Part shown: positions 60,200 to 64,000 of the stretch, piece by piece
How the letters are laid out: each line of letters opens with the position of its first letter
Numbering within the stretch: position 1 is the first letter of the stretch
NCBI RefSeq assembly: GCF_001885095.1
Contig: NZ_LZDD01000001.1
Location: 1 to 64,000, forward strand
Length of the DNA stretch: 64,000 bases
Source of the DNA: Streptococcus bovimastitidis
GTDB lineage: Bacteria > Bacillota > Bacilli > Lactobacillales > Streptococcaceae
Direction of reading: 5' to 3'
Program-made: the position numbers and the translations under genes
Notes under the pieces: generated by a model
Told to the model about the DNA's origin: nothing
The model's input: the letters and a program-made list of their open reading frames with translations, nothing else
Databases searched by the model: none

Positions 60200-60904
60200 A
60201 TGGCACGTTTTTTAGCTGATCAAACATTTTGGGACTTGTTTCCCGATGCACAATTAGGAGTTGTTCTTTTACGCAATTATCAGGCTTCGGGAGAATCACC
60301 TGAAGAGATTAAAACCATACTGAAAGAAAGCCACTCCTTAGCGGAAAATCATCTGACAGAGGATAATTTCGCTGAGAATGAGGTAATCCAGACTTATCGG
60401 AAAGCTTTTCAACAATTCAAGACCAAAAAGGGTGCCCGTTCTAGTATAGAAGCTCTTTTGAAACGTGTTTCAAATGGCAATGAGATTCCCTCCATCAACC
60501 CCTTGGTAGATATTTATAATGCTGCTAGTCTACGTTATGCTTTACCTGTTGGAGCTGAAGATTTAGATTCCTTTGTGGGTGATTTGCGCTTAACAATTAC
60601 AGACGGTGGTGATCCATTTTATCTGATTGGTGATGAGAATAATTCACCGACTCTGGCTAATGAACTTTGTTACAAGGATGATGCTGGTGCTGTTTGTCGT
60701 TGCCTCAACTGGCGTGATGGCGAACGGACCATGATTACAGCTAATACCAAAAATGCTTTCCTCATTATAGAATTATTGGACCCGAGTAAAGCTGATCAGC
60801 TGGTCGAAGCCTTGAATTTCATTGAGGGTCATGCTAAGATGCAGTTAGGGGCTGAAACAGAGAAATTTGTTCTGACACAAGAAAATGCTTGTATTGATTT
60901 ATAA
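60200..60904 (+). CDS. B3/B4 tRNA-binding domain protein
   Basis: A 234-residue stand-alone B3/B4 protein, related to the editing domain of phenylalanyl-tRNA synthetase beta. Supporting segments are SINPLVDIYNAASLRYALPVGAEDLD (quoted in part as PLVDIYNAASLRYALPVG) and GDPFYLIGDE. Stand-alone members may edit mischarged tRNAs or other aminoacyl compounds. AGGAGG precedes the ATG by 7 nt, and two further AGGAG copies lie just upstream (60165-60190). A strong terminator follows. Confidence 0.85.
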   Translation: MARFLADQTFWDLFPDAQLGVVLLRNYQASGESPEEIKTILKESHSLAENHLTEDNFAENEVIQTYRKAFQQFKTKKGARSSIEALLKRVSNGNEIPSINPLVDIYNAASLRYALPVGAEDLDSFVGDLRLTITDGGDPFYLIGDENNSPTLANELCYKDDAGAVCRCLNWRDGERTMITANTKNAFLIIELLDPSKADQLVEALNFIEGHAKMQLGAETEKFVLTQENACIDL

Positions 60905-60926
60905 AAGTTTATAGGTTAAAAATATG

Positions 60927-60966
60927 AAAAGCCCAAAGAGAAATGTCAATTTCTCTTTGGGCTTTT
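60927..60966 (+). terminator. Terminator of the corA operon
   Basis: An 18-bp perfect stem, AAAAGCCCAAAGAGAAAT with its complement, has a 4-nt loop and ends in TTTT. Confidence 0.92.
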
Positions 60967-60977
60967 GTTGATGTGAA

Positions 60978-61002
60978 AAACCTTAACAATGTGTTAAGGT
61001 TT
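60978..61002 (-). terminator. Terminator of the argR-type gene
   Basis: On the minus strand AAACCTTAAC pairs with GTTAAGGTTT across 5 nt, followed by TTC. It overlaps the stop codon. Confidence 0.85.
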
Positions 61003-61474
61003 ATTTGTTACTGAAGAAAAATGGTGGTGTGTAATGGCTGAGGGTCTCAAAACAAGCTTTTGCTCCCTCATTGTCTTCACAGATGATCAGACAGGTGTCG
61101 TCACCACAGACTGTTGCGACGATTTCTTGTATTTGCATGGCATCTAAGATTGATCCGAAGGACTGGGCTAGTCCTGGCAAGGTTTTTAGGACAATTTGAT
61201 TCTGGACAATTTTGAGCATGACCAATGCATCTTCCATATAAAAGCGCAGGCGGTGTTCCCAGCGACTTTGACTGATAGATAAGGTTTCGTAATGGGTGGA
61301 TTCACCATTAGAAACTTTAACCAAGTTCAATTCTTTCATATCTCTTGAGAGAGTTGCTTGGGTAATATGAATGCCGTTTTTTTCTAAGCGACTTTGTAAT
61401 TCTTGTTGCGTGTGGATGGTCGTCTCGGAAATCAGGGAGCGAATGAGCTGATGTCGGATTTCTTTTTTGTTCAT
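61001..61474 (-). CDS. argR: ArgR family regulator
   Basis: A 157-residue arginine repressor family protein. The N-terminal winged helix (about 1-70) has the conserved [18 protein letters not shown], with Ser and Arg contacting DNA. The C-terminal hexamerisation and arginine-binding domain ends with [11 protein letters not shown] in place of the usual GTDDT-rich motif. Streptococci carry several ArgR paralogues. This one, divergent from the Crp/Fnr gene and arcA, most likely helps to control arginine deiminase expression. The ATG sits after GATAAGAG. Confidence 0.9.
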   Translation of the reverse strand: MNKKEIRHQLIRSLISETTIHTQQELQSRLEKNGIHITQATLSRDMKELNLVKVSNGESTHYETLSISQSRWEHRLRFYMEDALVMLKIVQNQIVLKTLPGLAQSFGSILDAMQIQEIVATVCGDDTCLIICEDNEGAKACFETLSHYTPPFFFSNK

Positions 61475-61556
61475 TTTTTCTCTTATCCTTTATAAAAAAT
61501 TATTCAATAATTAATCCGAGTATAACAAAAAGCGATAGACCTGTAAAGAAAATTTA

Positions 61557-61594
61557 TAGAACCGCTTACAAAAAGCGAACCTTTGTGATAAAAT
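61557..61594 (+). promoter_or_regulatory. Promoter of the Crp/Fnr gene with cre-like box
   Basis: TTACAA (61566-61571) lies 17 nt from TAAAAT (61589-61594) in a TGTGA context. Read on the minus strand, 61557-61571 matches the cre consensus except at the next-to-last position. Carbon catabolite repression of the arginine deiminase regulator is therefore likely. Confidence 0.6.
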
Positions 61595-61624
61595 ACTAGG
61601 GATAGAGAAAATTGGAGGTGTCAT

Positions 61625-62302
61625 TTGATTAGAAGAGAAGATTATCAATATTTAAGAAAATTAAATGATTTTAGGTTTTTCTCCATTGAAGAATTTGATA
61701 AAATTGTTGGTCAAATGGAGCGCCGTAAAGTGCCTAAAGGCCATATATTGTTTTTTGAGGGAGATAAGCGCGATAAGCTTTTTTTAGTGACTTCCGGTTA
61801 TTTCAAAGTTGAACAAACGGATCAAACCGGATCCTTTATATATACAGATTTTATTCGTCATGAAACCATCTTCCCATATGGAGGTATGTTTACGGACGAA
61901 GTATATCATTTTTCTGTTGTAGCAATGACAGATGTTACCTATTATTATTTGCCGACGGATTTATTTGAGGAATTTTCAGCAAATAATCCCAAACAGATGA
62001 TCCACCTTTACAGTAAGTTATCTAGACTTTTAGAATTACATGAATTGCGCGTTCGCAACATGATCACTTCTAGTGCTAGTGAAAGAGTGATTCAGTTTTT
62101 AGCCATTCTCTTGATTGAAATGGGCGATGACAATAATCAATTGCCTTTCCAACTGACAGCTCTTGATATTGCTAGCATGAGTGGAACGACAAGAGAGACT
62201 GTCAGTCATGTCCTAAGTAAATTGAAAAAGGAAAAGCGGGTTGAAAGTAAGAACAAATACCTAACATTTATTGATCGTGACTACTTTTTAAAACATACTT
62301 AA
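61625..62302 (+). CDS. Crp/Fnr family activator of arginine deiminase genes (ArcR/FlpS type)
   Basis: A 225-residue Crp/Fnr-type regulator. A cyclic-nucleotide-binding-like beta barrel (about 20-130, VPKGHILFFEGDKRDKLFLV in part) and a long dimer helix precede a winged helix with DIASMSGTTRETVSHVLSKL. No N-terminal cysteine cluster for an Fe-S centre is seen, so it is not a classic Fnr. The start is TTG at 61625 with GGAGGTG 5 nt upstream. Streptococcus suis FlpS, in the same place upstream of arcA, activates the operon under low oxygen and glucose. The same role is inferred. Confidence 0.85.
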   Translation: MIRREDYQYLRKLNDFRFFSIEEFDKIVGQMERRKVPKGHILFFEGDKRDKLFLVTSGYFKVEQTDQTGSFIYTDFIRHETIFPYGGMFTDEVYHFSVVAMTDVTYYYLPTDLFEEFSANNPKQMIHLYSKLSRLLELHELRVRNMITSSASERVIQFLAILLIEMGDDNNQLPFQLTALDIASMSGTTRETVSHVLSKLKKEKRVESKNKYLTFIDRDYFLKHT

Positions 62303-62446
62303 GAAAATATAAAATACTTTTTTAAAGTTTTTTATATTTTTTTTGCTTTTTTTAAAATTTATAACTATTAATTTTTTCGTAAAAATGTAAAAAACTTACA
62401 AGAAACCGGATACATTTTTATAAAATTACATATTTTGAATAAAAAC

Positions 62447-62560
62447 TGTAAACGATTTCACATATTAAGAGTGAAATTTACCGCATAATTTATATTGTTA
62501 AAAGGTAAACTATGTATGTAAGCAAGATTACTAAATCTTGATATGTGAATTCACAAAATC
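62447..62560 (+). promoter_or_regulatory. arcA: arcA control region: perfect cre and two palindromes
   Basis: The 285-nt gap 62303-62587 is AT-rich. A perfect cre, TGTAAACGATTTCA, lies at 62447-62460. A dyad TTTCAC-N9-GTGAAA follows from 62456. CAAGAT-N6-ATCTTG (62523-62540) and the 12-nt palindrome TGTGAATTCACA (62544-62555) lie close to the gene; the last resembles a compressed Crp-type half-site pair. Together they point to control by CcpA and by the adjacent Crp/Fnr or ArgR proteins. The exact -35/-10 is not resolved. An AT-only hairpin near 62305-62340 may end the upstream gene. Confidence 0.6.
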
Positions 62561-62587
62561 TTATATTTTAGAAAGAGGTTAAAAGTT

Positions 62588-63820
62588 ATGACTGCTAAAT
62601 CACCGATTCATGTTTATTCTGAAATTGGCAAACTTAAAAAAGTTATGCTCCACAGACCTGGTAAAGAAATTGAAAACTTAATGCCAGACTACCTTGAAAG
62701 ATTATTGTTTGATGATATTCCTTTCTTAGAAAACGCTCAAAAAGAACATGATGCATTTGCACAAGCTCTTAGAGAAGAAGGCATTGAAGTACTTTACCTT
62801 GAAAAATTAGCTGCTGAATCACTTATTAATGATGAAGTTCGTAAATCTTTCATCGACGAATATATTGAAGAAGCTAACATCAGAGGACGCGCAACTAAAG
62901 AAGCAATCCGCGAAATGCTTATGTCAATCGAAGATAACCAAGAATTGATTGATAAAACAATGGCTGGTGTTCAAAAATCTGAACTTCCAGAAATCTCAGA
63001 AGAAGAAAAAGGTTTAACTGACCTTGTTGAATCTGATTACCCATTCGCAATTGATCCAATGCCAAACCTTTACTTCACTCGCGATCCATTCGCAACTATC
63101 GGTGAAGGTGTTTCATTAAACCACATGTTTGCTGAAACTCGTAACCGCGAAACACTTTACGGTAAATACATTTTCACTCATCACCCAGAATACGGTGGAA
63201 AAGTGCCAATGGTTTACGATCGTAGCGAAAACACTCGTATCGAAGGTGGAGATGAGTTAGTTCTTTCTAAAGATGTTTTAGCAGTAGGTATTTCACAACG
63301 TACTGACGCAGCATCAATCGAAAAACTTTTGGTTAACATCTTCAAAGAAAACTTAGGTTTCAAAAAAGTATTGGCATTCGAATTTGCTAACAACCGTAAA
63401 TTCATGCACTTAGATACAGTTTTCACAATGGTTGACTATGATAAATTCACAATTCACCCAGAAATCGAAGGCGACTTGCGTGTTTACTCAGTAACTTATG
63501 AAAACGACAAACTTAAAATTGTTGAAGAAACTGGCGATTTAGCAGAACTTCTTGCAGCAAACTTAGGTGTTGAAAAAGTTGAATTGATCCGTTGTGGTGG
63601 TGACAACATCGTTGCTGCTGGACGTGAACAATGGAACGATGGTTCTAACACACTTACTATCGCACCAGGTGTTGTAGTTGTTTATAACCGTAACACAATC
63701 ACAAATGCAATTCTAGAATCTAAAGGATTAAGACTTGTTAAGATCGAAGGAAGTGAATTAGTTCGCGGTCGTGGTGGACCTCGTTGTATGTCAATGCCTT
63801 TCGAACGTGAAGATCTATAA
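62588..63820 (+). CDS. arcA: Arginine deiminase
   Basis: A 410-residue enzyme that converts arginine to citrulline and ammonia, the first step of the arginine deiminase pathway giving ATP and acid protection. Catalytic Cys400 lies in GGPRCMSMP. Substrate-binding FTRDP, RIEGGD and the HLDT histidine are all present. Length and sequence are normal for streptococci, where it is also a known surface antigen. AGAAAGAGG precedes the ATG. Codon use is strongly biased, fitting high expression. arcB, arcC and the antiporter must lie beyond the right edge. Confidence 0.97.
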   Translation: MTAKSPIHVYSEIGKLKKVMLHRPGKEIENLMPDYLERLLFDDIPFLENAQKEHDAFAQALREEGIEVLYLEKLAAESLINDEVRKSFIDEYIEEANIRGRATKEAIREMLMSIEDNQELIDKTMAGVQKSELPEISEEEKGLTDLVESDYPFAIDPMPNLYFTRDPFATIGEGVSLNHMFAETRNRETLYGKYIFTHHPEYGGKVPMVYDRSENTRIEGGDELVLSKDVLAVGISQRTDAASIEKLLVNIFKENLGFKKVLAFEFANNRKFMHLDTVFTMVDYDKFTIHPEIEGDLRVYSVTYENDKLKIVEETGDLAELLAANLGVEKVELIRCGGDNIVAAGREQWNDGSNTLTIAPGVVVVYNRNTITNAILESKGLRLVKIEGSELVRGRGGPRCMSMPFEREDL

Positions 63821-64000
63821 TCTAGAAATTCATTAGAATCAAAGGAGTCATAAGCTGGTGTTAAAATCTTTCTACTATTAAATACAGTATCTTTCATTCA
63901 CAATAGTAGGAGTGATTCAACTTAGACTTTTGTCCCTTTACATTAAGTAAATCAACACGTTGTGTTTAGGGAAAGGGCAGTGGTTCATATGGGCGCTTCC
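63821..64000 (+). other. arcA 3' intergenic region with hairpin
   Basis: CTACTATT (63872-63879) pairs with AATAGTAG (63902-63909) around a 22-nt loop. There is no T tail, so it may stabilise or process the arc mRNA rather than terminate it. No gene can be called before the window ends. An ATG at about 63989 has no well-spaced ribosome site. Confidence 0.5.

Noticed and set aside
63985..64000. Start of the next arc operon gene
   Set aside because: An ATG is present but the ribosome site is badly spaced and only four codons are visible.

Overview
The window is Gram-positive, low-GC DNA from a streptococcus of the pyogenic group. A tRNA cluster, recX/rlmD, a valS operon behind a T-box, CcpA-type cre boxes and an arginine deiminase locus with an adjacent ArgR and Crp/Fnr regulator all fit. 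A secreted zinc carboxypeptidase ending in an LPXXXD-type sorting signal, together with an inducible quinate/shikimate-type cluster, makes Streptococcus uberis or a close relative the best guess. That species call is inference; no database was searched.

Layout. 1-400: end of a tRNA cluster (Leu, Thr, Ile, Glu). 400-3620: housekeeping genes (DUF960, Ntdp, RecX, RlmD). 4025-7366: cre-controlled, cell-wall-anchored M14 carboxypeptidase. 7450-10695: an amidohydrolase with a tandem ABM-domain partner, then a GNAT enzyme overlapping a ParB-like/SGNH hydrolase fusion. 10724-22007: a LysR-controlled catabolic cluster with a TIM-barrel dehydratase candidate, an SDR, two MFS carriers, a YdiB-like quinate/shikimate dehydrogenase, a type I dehydroquinate dehydratase, a three-module NADH-dependent flavoprotein reductase and an AEC carrier. 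Its MFS-MFS-ydiB-aroD core matches E. coli ydiM-ydiN-ydiB-aroD. 22288-26515: DedA protein, an ABC exporter, PrdX and a HAD phosphatase.

26538-34540 is an AT-rich accessory island full of decayed genes (Mga-like regulator, Xre-like regulator, IS256-family transposase, ABC ATPase, integrase tip). It ends at a tRNA-Thr(GGT). Its intact cargo is a compact four-gene membrane module (TspO-like, DUF2177, DAK2-DegV fusion, DUF1295) and a CPBP protease. 34778-39796: MFS carrier, metallo-beta-lactamase-fold enzyme, a MarR-controlled MATE pump and small conserved proteins. 39822-45115: T-box operon with four accessory genes ahead of valS. 45319-48127: secreted DUF3862 protein; three copies of a 40-bp palindromic repeat in front of an AAA_14/DUF4143 ATPase; a YcxB-like protein.

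48230-56592 is a five-gene defence operon with every junction overlapping: C5 cytosine methyltransferase, GHKL/MORC-like ATPase, DEAD-Z1 helicase-like protein, PD-(D/E)XK (DUF4420) nuclease and AIPR protein. It matches a class predicted computationally as MORC/Z1 restriction-modification and, to my knowledge, is little tested; it is the strongest candidate for an exciting system here. 56692-60966: orphan ribbon-helix-helix protein, Gfo/Idh/MocA oxidoreductase, CorA, a YjbR-EVE fusion and a B3/B4 protein. 60978-64000: ArgR, a Crp/Fnr regulator and arcA with a structured leader; the rest of the arginine deiminase operon lies beyond the window.
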